Below, piece by piece: positions 10,176 to 18,298 of a stretch of DNA of 64,000 bases; positions within the stretch are counted from its first letter, which is position 1, and each line of letters opens with the position of its first letter. A program made the translations under genes and the position numbers. The notes below the pieces were generated by a model. That model was not told where the DNA came from, made no database searches, and worked only from the letters and a program-made list of their open reading frames with translations. The stretch is from Myxococcus stipitatus. Its GTDB lineage: Bacteria; Myxococcota; Myxococcia; Myxococcales; Myxococcaceae. Where the stretch lies: positions 620,001 to 684,000 of the forward strand of contig NZ_JAKCFI010000005.1 of NCBI RefSeq assembly GCF_021412625.1, written 5' to 3'.

Positions 10176-11381
10176 ATGGGAGAGATCATCCGGGTCGCCT
10201 TCGACGCGGTCCTCGCCAACAAGCTGCGCTCGCTGCTCACGATGCTGGGCATCGTCATCGGCATCGCGGCGGTCATCACCATGGTGGCGTTGGGTGAAGG
10301 GGCCCAGCGGTCCGTCGAGCAGCGCCTGAAGACGCTCGGCACCAACATCCTGACGGTGCGGCCCGGCCAGTCGTTCTCCGGGGGTCTGGGACGTGGACAG
10401 GCGGCGATGACCATCGACGACGCCGAGGCCCTGCGCGCCAACCCGAAGCACCTGCGGGCCGTCTCCCCGGAGATCGAGTCGCGCTTCCAGGTCGAGCTGG
10501 GCTCGAGCAACGCGAACCTGTCCGTGGTGGGCGCGTGGCCCGCCTACTTCACCATCAACGAGTCCAACCTCATGGCGGGCCGCATCTTCACGGACGCCGA
10601 GGACAAGGGGCGGCGCCGGGTGGTGGTGCTGGGAGCGCTCGTCGGCGCGCAGATCGGCGCGCGGGATTCGGCGGCGCTGGTGGGCGAGTCCATCCGCATC
10701 CGGGGCATCCCGTTCGAGGTCATCGGCGTGCTCGCGGAGAAGGGCGCGCAGGGCTTCTCCAACCCGGACGAGAGCCTCTACATCCCGCTGTCCACCGCGC
10801 AGTTCCGGGTGATGGGCAGCGACCGCATCCGCTCCATCGCGGTGCAGGCCCTCGACGAGAAGTCCATGGACGACGCGATGGCGGAGATCGACACCAAGCT
10901 GCGCCGCGAGCACCGGCTGCGTCCCGAGGAGCAGGCGGACTTCAACATCCGGGACCAGGCGTCGCTGCTGGCCACCGTGCAGGAGACGACGCAGACCTTC
11001 TCCCTGCTGCTGGCCGGAATCGCCGCCATCTCCCTGCTGGTGGGCGGCATCGGCATCATGAACATCATGCTGGTGTCGGTGACGGAGCGGACGCGGGAGA
11101 TCGGCCTGCGCAAGGCGCTCGGCGCAACGGGGATGGACATCCTGCTCCAGTTCCTCGTCGAGTCCCTGGTGCTGTGCCTCGCGGGCGGGACGCTGGGCTT
11201 GCTGCTGGGCGTGGGCGGCGCGGCCATCCTCCAGCGCGTCATGGGCTGGACGATGGTGGTGGCGCCCGAGGCCATCGTGGTGGCCATCGTCTTCTCCGCC
11301 ACGGTGGGCGTGTTCTTCGGCATCTGGCCGGCGCGCCGCGCGGCGAGCCTGGCCCCCATCGAGTCGCTCCGCTACGAATGA
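10176..11381 (+). CDS. MacB-like permease (MacB periplasmic core + FtsX)
   Basis: 401 residues. GGAGG lies 7 bases before the ATG. One transmembrane helix near residues 20-42 is followed by the large periplasmic MacB_PCD domain (about 45-240) and three C-terminal transmembrane helices of the FtsX fold, including the conserved stretch GGIGIMNIMLVSVTERTREI. It carries no ATPase domain; that function is encoded two genes upstream. It is the last gene of the operon, 25 bases after the adaptor, and a hairpin follows its stop. The complex probably exports a lipopeptide, antibiotic or lipoprotein-like substrate; the substrate cannot be read from sequence. Confidence 0.93.
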   Translation: MGEIIRVAFDAVLANKLRSLLTMLGIVIGIAAVITMVALGEGAQRSVEQRLKTLGTNILTVRPGQSFSGGLGRGQAAMTIDDAEALRANPKHLRAVSPEIESRFQVELGSSNANLSVVGAWPAYFTINESNLMAGRIFTDAEDKGRRRVVVLGALVGAQIGARDSAALVGESIRIRGIPFEVIGVLAEKGAQGFSNPDESLYIPLSTAQFRVMGSDRIRSIAVQALDEKSMDDAMAEIDTKLRREHRLRPEEQADFNIRDQASLLATVQETTQTFSLLLAGIAAISLLVGGIGIMNIMLVSVTERTREIGLRKALGATGMDILLQFLVESLVLCLAGGTLGLLLGVGGAAILQRVMGWTMVVAPEAIVVAIVFSATVGVFFGIWPARRAASLAPIESLRYE

Positions 11382-11387
11382 CGTCCG

Positions 11388-11418
11388 CGCCGGGAGGTGC
11401 CCCTCGCGCCTCCCGGCG
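11388..11418. terminator. Ten-bp perfect hairpin ending the efflux operon
   Basis: CGCCGGGAGG (11388-11397) pairs perfectly with CCTCCCGGCG (11409-11418) around an 11-base loop. It lies 6 bases past the permease stop and 9 bases before the stop of the convergent SDR gene. No U-tract is present on either strand. Confidence 0.5.
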
Positions 11419-11427
11419 AGGCCCCGC

Positions 11428-12189
11428 TCAACGCTTCGCGGCCGCGCGCTCGAAGGACTCCACGTCGCGGTAGTAGCGCACGATCTCCTCCTGGATGGAC
11501 TCGCGGGTATAGACGTCATCGCGAGGGTGCTCGATGGCGTCGAGGATGACCGCCGACGCCTCCTCGACGCTCTGCGCTCCGGGGAGCTTGCGCGAGTCCG
11601 GTCCCCCACCCCGCGCGTTCGTGCCGAACTCCGTGGCGACGACGCCAGGGAGCACCACGGTGACGCGGATGCCCGGGTGCGTTTCGCGCAGGTCCTGGCG
11701 CAGACAGGCGCTCAGCGCGTTGAGGGCGTGCTTCGCCGCGCTATAGGCGGAGCGGTGGGGCACGGTCGGCAGACGTCCGAGGACGCTGGAGACGTTGACG
11801 ATCTGCCCGGCGCCGCGCGCCTGGAAGTGAGGCAGCACGGCCTGCATGCCATAGAGGGCGCTGTTCACGTTGTCGCGCCACATCGCGTCCAGGTCCTCGT
11901 CCGACAGCTCCGCCACCGAGCGGGTGATGCCGCGCCCCGCGTTGTTCACCCAGACGTCGATGCGACCGAAGCGCTCGAGCGCCGCGTCGCGCAGCCGCTC
12001 CACCTCGTCCCGCCGGGTCACGTCCGTGACCACCGCCAGGGCCTCGCTGCCCGAGCGCGCGGCGGCGGCGTCGAGCTCCGCGCGGCGACGCGCCGCCAGC
12101 ACCACCTTCGCGCCCCGCGCCCCTGCCTGGCGGGCGAGCTCCGCGCCGATTCCACCACTCGCTCCGGTGATGACGATGACCTTGTCCAT
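11428..12189 (-). CDS. Short-chain dehydrogenase/reductase (SDR)
   Basis: 253 residues of the classical SDR fold. The cofactor-binding motif is TGASGGIG at 8-15, followed by the NNAG stretch, a catalytic Ser in VNVSSVLG and the YSAAK catalytic Tyr/Lys pair. Arg residues after the second beta strand (AARRRAEL) suggest NADP(H). The substrate is not predictable; SDRs of this short type act on small alcohols, ketones or acyl groups. It is a single gene, convergent with the efflux operon and divergent from the metallophosphoesterase. Confidence 0.88.
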   Translation of the reverse strand: MDKVIVITGASGGIGAELARQAGARGAKVVLAARRRAELDAAAARSGSEALAVVTDVTRRDEVERLRDAALERFGRIDVWVNNAGRGITRSVAELSDEDLDAMWRDNVNSALYGMQAVLPHFQARGAGQIVNVSSVLGRLPTVPHRSAYSAAKHALNALSACLRQDLRETHPGIRVTVVLPGVVATEFGTNARGGGPDSRKLPGAQSVEEASAVILDAIEHPRDDVYTRESIQEEIVRYYRDVESFERAAAKR

Positions 12190-12356
12190 GTCCCTGCCTC
12201 CGACTCCTTCACGTGCTTCGCGGCGGGGAATCTAGCGCCCCGGCCTCCACGGACGCGGTCCAATCCCACGGCGAGACAGGTGGAGCCACACCCCGAGTGC
12301 CCGCGAACGAAGACCCTCCATGTTACGATTCATGTCCTTCCCGTCGGACCGAGCAC

Positions 12357-13580
12357 ATGCCGTTGCGACTCTTCTCCTTCTCGATGTTCATCGGGCTCGG
12401 CGCCGTGCTGGGCCATGTGTACCTGTATCGCCGCCTCGTTCGTCCGCTCGTCCGGGCGCGCGCGGCCCGCCTCGTCGCCATGCTCCTGCTCGGCGCGATG
12501 ACGGTGTTGCTCGGGTTCAGGCGCACGCTGCTGGACGCGATCCCCGGCGCCTTCGAGGGGATGGTCACCGTCGCCATGTACACGTGGATGGGCACGGCGC
12601 TGTGTCTGGTCATCGTGCTCGGGGCCCTGGACCTGGTGCGCGGGGGACTGGCGTTGACGCGGCTGGCGCGACGCCGGGCTCGGCCTCCGCTCCCCTCGCC
12701 AGCTCCGGAGGCGAGGGTGTCACAGCCCGCCGAAGCGCCCGTCGACGAGGAGCGGCGCAGGTTCCTGGGACGGGCGCTGGCGGGAGGCGCGGCGCTCGCG
12801 GGGAGCGGGCTTGCGACCTATGGGAACTGGCGGGCCTTCGCGCCCCCCGTCGTGACGGAGCTCGCGGTCCGCATCCCCAAGCTGCCCAGGTCCCTGGACG
12901 GCCTCACCATCGTCCAGCTCACCGACATCCACGTCGGCCACTTCATCCAGCGCCGCTTCATGGACGAGTTGGTGCGGCAGACGAACGCGCTGCGCCCGGA
13001 CCTCGTGGCCATCACCGGCGACCTGGTGGATGGCGATGTCCCCACGCTCGGCAACTCCGTCGCGGCGCTCCGGGCGCTGCGCTCCCGCTTCGGGAGCTTC
13101 TTCGTCACGGGCAATCACGACTACTACTCCGGCGACGAGGAGTGGACGGCGTTCCTCCAGACGCTCGACATCCAGGTGCTGCGCAACCGTCACGTCCGCA
13201 TCGGCGACGCGGGAGGTTCGTTCGACCTCGTCGGCGTGGACGACTGGAGCGGCTGGCGGCGGCGCGGGACGAAGGGCTACGACCTCGACCTCGCGCTCGC
13301 GGGGCGGGAGCCGGAGCGCGCGTCCGTGCTGCTCGCGCACCAACCCGCGAACTTCAAGGTCGCGGCGGAGCGTGGCGTGGACCTCCAGATCTCCGGACAC
13401 ACGCACGGCGGACAGCTGTTGCCGATGACGCTCCTCATCGGCCTGGCCTGGGAGCACTCGGCGGGTCTCTATCGCCAGGGTGATTCGCACATCTACGTGA
13501 GCCGGGGCTGCGGGTTCTGGGGACCGCCCATGCGCGTGGGCAGCCCCCCGGAGCTCGTCAAGCTGGTGCTCACGACGTGA
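12357..13580 (+). CDS. Membrane-anchored metallophosphoesterase (YkuE/YaeI-like)
   Basis: 407 residues from the ATG at 12357, which directly precedes the first hydrophobic helix. The N-terminal 105 residues hold about three transmembrane segments, and another short hydrophobic stretch precedes the catalytic domain. The calcineurin-type metal site is complete: TDIHVGHF, GDLVDGD, GNHDYYSG and GHTHGGQ, in order. Relatives include YkuE/YaeI-like enzymes that hydrolyse phosphodiester or lipid pyrophosphate bonds at the membrane. The substrate here is unknown. An upstream extension in frame (from 12213) is unlikely because it has no ribosome-binding site or family resemblance. Confidence 0.87.
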   Translation: MPLRLFSFSMFIGLGAVLGHVYLYRRLVRPLVRARAARLVAMLLLGAMTVLLGFRRTLLDAIPGAFEGMVTVAMYTWMGTALCLVIVLGALDLVRGGLALTRLARRRARPPLPSPAPEARVSQPAEAPVDEERRRFLGRALAGGAALAGSGLATYGNWRAFAPPVVTELAVRIPKLPRSLDGLTIVQLTDIHVGHFIQRRFMDELVRQTNALRPDLVAITGDLVDGDVPTLGNSVAALRALRSRFGSFFVTGNHDYYSGDEEWTAFLQTLDIQVLRNRHVRIGDAGGSFDLVGVDDWSGWRRRGTKGYDLDLALAGREPERASVLLAHQPANFKVAAERGVDLQISGHTHGGQLLPMTLLIGLAWEHSAGLYRQGDSHIYVSRGCGFWGPPMRVGSPPELVKLVLTT

Positions 13581-13591
13581 ACGACTCCTGA

Positions 13592-13666
13592 CGCGAGCGC
13601 CCGGCTCTTATGGATTCTGGACGCTCGCGTCCCGGCGCGCATTTCCGCCTGCCGGGCGCTCGCGTA
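13592..13666. repeat. Nested inverted repeat downstream of the metallophosphoesterase gene
   Basis: A 15-base arm at 13592-13606 pairs perfectly with 13652-13666. Its outer part (GACGCGAGCG, 13591-13600) can instead pair with a 10-base copy inside the loop (13623-13632), so the two hairpins exclude each other. The element begins 11 bases after the metallophosphoesterase stop and ends 41 bases before the next gene. It may act as terminator or as a switch in the next transcript. Confidence 0.5.
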
Positions 13667-13707
13667 TAGACAGGGCAACCCCTTGCGAGTCCCACAGAGA
13701 GGCCCCC

Positions 13708-13965
13708 ATGACGAATCAGGAGACGGGCGACTACGTGGTGAAGGAAATCAACAAGTACCTCGGCGTCATCCGGAGCGCGAAGAACGAGGCGTATGACGGC
13801 TTCGCGAAGGAGAAGATCCGGGTCCTCGTCGAGGTCCTCGACGTCCTGGACGAGGTCCAGACCGAGTCCGAGCTGCAGACGCGCGTCAAGGCGCTCTACA
13901 AGGCCCACACGGGCGCGCTGGACGGGCTGAAGGACTTGATGCAGGCCATGGGCGTCCGGGCCTGA
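13708..13965 (+). CDS. Small conserved-looking helical protein of unknown function
   Basis: 85 residues with clear codon bias and an AGAGAGG element 5 bases before the ATG. It is predicted to be almost entirely alpha-helical and is highly charged (18 acidic, about 13 basic residues), with no Cys, signal peptide or membrane segment. Heptad-like Leu/Val spacing in IRVLVEVLDVLDEVQTESEL suggests a coiled coil or helical bundle. I do not recognise the family. It is convergent with the zinc-ribbon gene (13 bases apart) and probably monocistronic. Confidence 0.7.
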   Translation: MTNQETGDYVVKEINKYLGVIRSAKNEAYDGFAKEKIRVLVEVLDVLDEVQTESELQTRVKALYKAHTGALDGLKDLMQAMGVRA

Positions 13966-13978
13966 ACCCCTCGGTGCG

Positions 13979-14401
13979 CTACGAGGCCCGGGGCGTGTAC
14001 CGCGAGAAGCGCTGCGCGTGACCGCAGCGCTCGCACTCCAGCTCGACCCGCAGCTCTCCGCCCCGGTCCCTCGTCGCGTGCACCACCGGATACGCCTTCT
14101 CCAGCACGTGCCGGTTGCCACACTCGGCGCACTTCACGGCACGCGACGAGAACGGCGCCCGCCGCAGCACCACGCCGTCCTCGCAGCCGGCGCACCACCA
14201 GACCTGGTAGTCCACGACGCCGAGCGCCTCCTGGCGACGCTGGGACGCGTCCAGGTGGGCGTCCTCCGACGCCTCGTCGAGGAGGGCCCGGGGCCTCCGA
14301 CACTTCCGGCAGCGCCGCGTCGCCGCGAGGCTCCGGGCACGCGCGAACCACGCGCCACCTCCCGCGAGGACGCCGAGCGCCACCCACGCCAGCACGCTCA
14401 T
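13979..14401 (-). CDS. Membrane-anchored zinc-binding protein of unknown function
   Basis: 140 residues. A hydrophobic N-terminal segment (about 3-20) is followed by eight cysteines in four CxxC knuckles: CRKC, CAGC, CAEC and CERC, consistent with two zinc sites. The start ATG overlaps the stop of the PhoD-type phosphatase gene by 4 bases, so the two are translationally coupled and may work together at the cell envelope. I do not recognise a named family. The knuckles could serve in protein or nucleic-acid binding or purely as structure. Confidence 0.75.
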   Translation of the reverse strand: MSVLAWVALGVLAGGGAWFARARSLAATRRCRKCRRPRALLDEASEDAHLDASQRRQEALGVVDYQVWWCAGCEDGVVLRRAPFSSRAVKCAECGNRHVLEKAYPVVHATRDRGGELRVELECERCGHAQRFSRYTPRAS

Positions 14402-15951
14402 GCCTGGGGCTCCAGCTCCACCTGGTGCAGCGCCTGGCCCGTGAGGTCGTGGATGGCCACGGTGAGCCGGCCCGACGCCCCTTGGATGCGCACGCTGCCG
14501 TAGTACTGCTGCCCTTCCCAGGGCGCGGCGTTCACCACGGTGGTGGGGCGGTGCCAGCGGACCTCGGGGCCGAAGGTGTCGTCGAGGGGGCTGGGGCCGA
14601 ACGTGCCCGCGTTCAGCGGCCCCGCGACGAACTCCCAGAACGGGTCGAAGTCGCGGAAGCGCGCGCGCTCGGGGTGGTAGTGGTGCACGGCGGGGTAATG
14701 GACGTCCGCGGTGAGGAACAGCACGTTGCGCACGCCGCGCGCCTTGAGGAAGGACAGCAGCTCGGCCAGCTCCAGCTCACGCCCCAGGGGCGCGCCCCCG
14801 TCGCCGTTGGCCCAGCCCTCCATCGCCGGGAACCCATCCGGCAGCTTCGCGTCGGGGATGACGAGCCCCAGCGGCATGCTGGTGGCGATCACCTTCCACG
14901 TCGCGGTGGACGCGGCGAGCGCATCCTTCAGGCCTTCGAGCTGCGCGCGTCCCAGGAAGGCCGTCTCCGGCCCCGGCCGCTGCTGGAGGTTGCGTCCGTT
15001 GGGCGCACGGAACGCGCGCACGTCGGGGATGAAGACGTCGAGCCGCGGGCCATAGGAGAGCTTGCGGTGGATGCGCCCCTCGGCGCGCGCGGCGCCTCCC
15101 ACGGGGGAGTATTCGAAGAAGGCCCGTCGCGCCCTCGCGCCGAGCTCCCCCTCGTCCGACACCTGCGTGTAGCGCGGGTCCGCCGCGAGGCTGCGCCCGG
15201 GGTACCAGTTGTTGTGGACCTCGTGGTCGTCCCACTGGTACGAGATGGGCACCTCGCGCGCGAAGGCCCGCAGTGACTCGTCGAGGAAGTTGTACGCGAA
15301 GTTGCCGCGGAACTCGTCCAGCGTCTCCGCCACCTTTGACTTGGCGGGCGTCACCAGGTTGCGCCACACGCGACCATCCGGCAGCACCACTTCGGGAGAC
15401 AGCGGGTTGTCCGCGTAGATGGCGTCACCGACGTGCAGGAAGAAGTCGGGGCGCAGCGCGCGCAGGGCCGCGTAGCCGCGGTAGCCACCCCACTCGCGGT
15501 TGATGCCCCAGCCCTGGCCACACACGTCCGCGCTCCACGCGAAGCAGATGTCGCGCGTCGCCTCCGGCGCGGTGAGGAACCGGCCCTGCCACGCCTCGCC
15601 CGCCCGTCCGCCCTCTTCCGCGAGGACGCGCACGTGGACCTCGCGCCCCGAAGGCAGGCCCTTGAGGTCGACCACGCCCGTGAAGTCCGACCCGGCGGTG
15701 AGCCGCGGCCCCTGGACACGCGTGACGGCCCGGCGCCACCGGGGGTCCTCGCTCCACTCCACCACCAGACGGGCGTCCCGGTCCGCCTTGCCCCAGACGG
15801 TGGCGGCCCCGGCGCGGACGTCGCCGAGCTGGGCGCCCAGGGGGAGCTCCGGCCCCGGACGGGGGGCGACGCGGGAGCGGTTCGCGGCACAGCCCGCCGC
15901 GGCGGTGACGGCGAGGCCCTGGAGCACGGTTCGACGGGTGAGGACGCTCAT
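14398..15951 (-). CDS. phoD: PhoD-family alkaline phosphatase/phosphodiesterase, Tat-exported
   Basis: 517 residues from the ATG at 15951. The N-terminus reads LTRRTVLQGLAVTAAAGC, a twin-arginine signal with a possible lipobox Cys, so the protein is probably exported folded and may be lipid-anchored. A PhoD N-terminal beta domain is followed by the metallophosphatase core with GDAIYADNP, WDDHEVHNNW and ADVHY, the known Fe/Ca-site signatures of PhoD. It should release phosphate from phosphomonoesters or diesters outside the cytoplasm. The neighbouring zinc protein is coupled downstream. No PHO box is recognisable upstream. Confidence 0.92.
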   Translation of the reverse strand: MSVLTRRTVLQGLAVTAAAGCAANRSRVAPRPGPELPLGAQLGDVRAGAATVWGKADRDARLVVEWSEDPRWRRAVTRVQGPRLTAGSDFTGVVDLKGLPSGREVHVRVLAEEGGRAGEAWQGRFLTAPEATRDICFAWSADVCGQGWGINREWGGYRGYAALRALRPDFFLHVGDAIYADNPLSPEVVLPDGRVWRNLVTPAKSKVAETLDEFRGNFAYNFLDESLRAFAREVPISYQWDDHEVHNNWYPGRSLAADPRYTQVSDEGELGARARRAFFEYSPVGGAARAEGRIHRKLSYGPRLDVFIPDVRAFRAPNGRNLQQRPGPETAFLGRAQLEGLKDALAASTATWKVIATSMPLGLVIPDAKLPDGFPAMEGWANGDGGAPLGRELELAELLSFLKARGVRNVLFLTADVHYPAVHHYHPERARFRDFDPFWEFVAGPLNAGTFGPSPLDDTFGPEVRWHRPTTVVNAAPWEGQQYYGSVRIQGASGRLTVAIHDLTGQALHQVELEPQA

Positions 15952-16129
15952 GACGCGGGGCACGGTAGCAGTTCCCACGTAGCCCGACCGGCCGGGCCCC
16001 CACGCCACCCATACCCCGAGTCCCCGCCTCGGTCGGACCCTGGGGGCACATGCGCCTGGATGCCGGGGGGACGACCCCGCATGTCCCGGGCTTGTCCGGC
16101 GGGACTTCGGCTATGCTGACCGGGCTTCC

Positions 16130-16206
16130 GGACCCGTGAGGGCGGGTCCCACGACAACGCGAATCACCGCGGTCCTGACCGGGTCGGGGTCGAATCCCCG
16201 GACCCG
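16130..16206 (+). promoter_or_regulatory. Structured 5' leader with four interchangeable arms
   Basis: Four arms occur in the leader of the TPR lipoprotein gene: A GGACCCG (16130-16136), B GCGGGTCC (16142-16149), C CGGGTC (16180-16185) and D GGACCCGC (16200-16207). A pairs with B and C with D, the latter extended by GGGG/CCCC around the loop TCGAAT. Alternatively B pairs perfectly with D over 8 bp. A candidate -10 (TATGCT, 16112-16117) would start transcription just before arm A. The ribosome-binding site GAAAGG follows arm D directly. It matches no riboswitch class I can name. Confidence 0.5.
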
Positions 16207-16222
16207 CTCGAAAGGTTTTCAC

Positions 16223-17011
16223 ATGAAGCGACTGGCACGAGTCGGCCTGCTGTTCGGAGTTCTCTCGCTGGGCGGCGTCGTGGCGTGTTCCGAGGAGAAC
16301 GACGCCGCGAAGCAACACCGCGTCAAGGGCACCAACCACCTGGCCAAGAAGGAGTACAAGGAGGCCACCGCCGAGTACGCCCTCTCGCTCCAGGCGGACC
16401 CCAAGCAGGAGAAGGTCTGGGAGAAGAAGGCCTTCGCCCACATGGAGCTGGGTGAGACGGACAAGGCCGCCGAGGCGGTGCTGAAGATCCTCGAGATGAA
16501 GACCGCTCCGGCGGACAAGCTCGAGACGTACGTCACCCTGGCCGGCATGTACATGAAGGCCAACGACCTCGAGGCGGCCGAGAAGAACTTCAACGAGGCG
16601 CTCAAGATCGACCCGAAGAACGAGGCGGCGCTCGGGTGGATCGCGGAGATCTACGCCCAGCGCGGCGGCGCTCGCTCGATGGCCGCCCCCATCGTCAAGG
16701 ACGCGCTGGAGAAGTCGCTCGGGTATTACGACCAGGTCATCGCCATCAACCCGAACTCCCCCAACTCGTACCTCAACAAGCGCGTCGTGATGTTCCGCCT
16801 CATGGAGTACGAGCGCCAGCAGAAGGAGATGGCCGAGTCCGAGGCGAAGGAGAACGCCAAGGACGCCGCCATCGTCGCCGAGGCCACGGCCCGCGCCGCC
16901 GAGCACCAGAAGAAGCTGGACGACTACCAGGCGCAGGCCCAGGTCATGACGCAGAAGTTCAGCGAGGCGCAGAAGGCCCAGAAGGCCACCCAGGCCGCCG
17001 CCACGAAGTAG
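16223..17011 (+). CDS. TPR-repeat lipoprotein
   Basis: 262 residues. The start ATG follows GAAAGG by 7 bases. A lipoprotein signal ends in VVAC (Cys22), so the mature protein should be membrane-anchored and periplasmic. Residues 30-175 contain four or five TPR units (for example KEYKEATAEYALSLQADPKQ). The C-terminal 80 residues are a long charged helix rich in Lys, Glu, Ala and Gln, likely a coiled coil. The function is probably scaffolding of an envelope complex; no partner is visible. A strongly structured leader precedes it and an intrinsic terminator follows. Confidence 0.88.
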   Translation: MKRLARVGLLFGVLSLGGVVACSEENDAAKQHRVKGTNHLAKKEYKEATAEYALSLQADPKQEKVWEKKAFAHMELGETDKAAEAVLKILEMKTAPADKLETYVTLAGMYMKANDLEAAEKNFNEALKIDPKNEAALGWIAEIYAQRGGARSMAAPIVKDALEKSLGYYDQVIAINPNSPNSYLNKRVVMFRLMEYERQQKEMAESEAKENAKDAAIVAEATARAAEHQKKLDDYQAQAQVMTQKFSEAQKAQKATQAAATK

Positions 17012-17037
17012 TCCGCCGCCCGCCGCTTCACCACCGA

Positions 17038-17078
17038 GGGCCTGGGACCGCGAGCCGGTCCCGGGCCCTTCGTCTTTT
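17038..17078 (+). terminator. Intrinsic terminator of the TPR lipoprotein gene
   Basis: GGGCCTGGGACC pairs with GGTCCCGGGCCC (one G-T wobble) around a 7-base loop and is followed by TTCGTCTTTT. It lies 26 bases after the stop codon. Confidence 0.75.
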
Positions 17079-17185
17079 CCGCCGAGCCTAGCGTTCGCTG
17101 GACGTCACGCGTTCAATCAGCGCTGCGCCCGGACGGCCCGCGCACTAGGCTGCGCGCCTCACACTTCAACGAGGGAGGCTCTGCA

Positions 17186-18298
17186 ATGGACGTGCGCGCG
17201 GCGGTGGCGCTCGAGGCGGGGAAGCCGTTGAGCATCGAGACGGTGCACCTGGAGGGACCGAAGGCGGGCGAGGTGCTCGTCGAGCTGAAGGCCACGGGCA
17301 TCTGCCACACGGATGAGTTCACCCTGTCGGGCGCGGACCCGGAGGGCCTGTTCCCCGCCATCCTCGGGCACGAGGGCGCGGGGGTGGTGGTGGACGTGGG
17401 GCCGGGCGTGACGTCGGTGCGCAAGGGCGACCACGTCATCCCGCTGTACACGCCGGAGTGCCGGCAATGTAAGTCGTGCCTGTCGCGCAAGACGAACCTG
17501 TGTACGGCCATCCGCGCGACGCAGGGCAAGGGCCTGATGCCGGACGGCACCAGCCGCTTCCGCCTGGGAAAGCAGGCGGTGCACCACTACATGGGCACGT
17601 CGACGTTCGCGCAGTACACGGTACTGCCGGAGATCGCCGTCGCGAAGATTCGCGAGGACGCCCCCTTCGACAAGGTCTGCTACATCGGCTGCGGCGTGAC
17701 GACGGGCATCGGCGCGGTGGTGTACACGGCGAAGGTGGAGGCCGGCGCGAAGGTGGTGGTGTTCGGCCTGGGAGGCATCGGCCTCAACGTGGTGCAGGCG
17801 GCGCGCATGGTCGGCGCGGATCAGATCGTCGGCGTGGACATCAACCCCGCGCGCAAGGCCATGGCGGAGAAGTTCGGCCTCACCCACTTCGTGAACCCGA
17901 AGGAGGTGGAGGGCGACCTCGTCCCCTACCTGGTGAACCTCACGGGTGGCGGCGCGGACTACAGCTTCGAGTGCATCGGCAACGTGAACACGATGCGGCA
18001 GGCGCTCGAATGCTGCCACCGGGGCTGGGGCGAGAGCATCATCATCGGCGTGGCGGGCGCCGGGCAGGAGATCCGCACGCGTCCGTTCCAGCTCGTCACG
18101 GGCCGGGTGTGGAAGGGCAGCGCGTTCGGCGGCGCCCGGGGCCGCACGGACGTGCCGAAGATCGTCGACTGGTACATGGAGGGGAAGATCAACGTCGACG
18201 ACCTCATCACGCACACGTTGAAGCTGGAGGACATCAACCGGGGCTTCGACCTGATGCACAAGGGCGAGTCCATCCGCAGCGTGGTGAAGTACTCATGA
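17186..18298 (+). CDS. frmA: S-(hydroxymethyl)glutathione dehydrogenase (class III alcohol dehydrogenase)
   Basis: 370 residues, the usual length. The catalytic zinc ligands are in CHTDEF and GHEGAGVV, and the structural zinc lobe is CRQCKSCLSRKTNLC. The nucleotide-binding motif GLGGIGLNVVQ is intact. It oxidises the spontaneous adduct of formaldehyde and glutathione to S-formylglutathione with NAD. GAGGGAGG precedes the ATG. The next gene, S-formylglutathione hydrolase, overlaps by 4 bases (ATGA), so the two steps of formaldehyde detoxification are made together. No FrmR-type repressor gene is adjacent. Confidence 0.95.
   Translation: MDVRAAVALEAGKPLSIETVHLEGPKAGEVLVELKATGICHTDEFTLSGADPEGLFPAILGHEGAGVVVDVGPGVTSVRKGDHVIPLYTPECRQCKSCLSRKTNLCTAIRATQGKGLMPDGTSRFRLGKQAVHHYMGTSTFAQYTVLPEIAVAKIREDAPFDKVCYIGCGVTTGIGAVVYTAKVEAGAKVVVFGLGGIGLNVVQAARMVGADQIVGVDINPARKAMAEKFGLTHFVNPKEVEGDLVPYLVNLTGGGADYSFECIGNVNTMRQALECCHRGWGESIIIGVAGAGQEIRTRPFQLVTGRVWKGSAFGGARGRTDVPKIVDWYMEGKINVDDLITHTLKLEDINRGFDLMHKGESIRSVVKYS

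Noticed and set aside
16142..16207. Possible tRNA: acceptor-like arms with a T-arm-like hairpin
   Set aside because: Only 66 bases long, T-loop has 6 instead of 7 bases, and no anticodon arm or D-arm can be formed in the middle.
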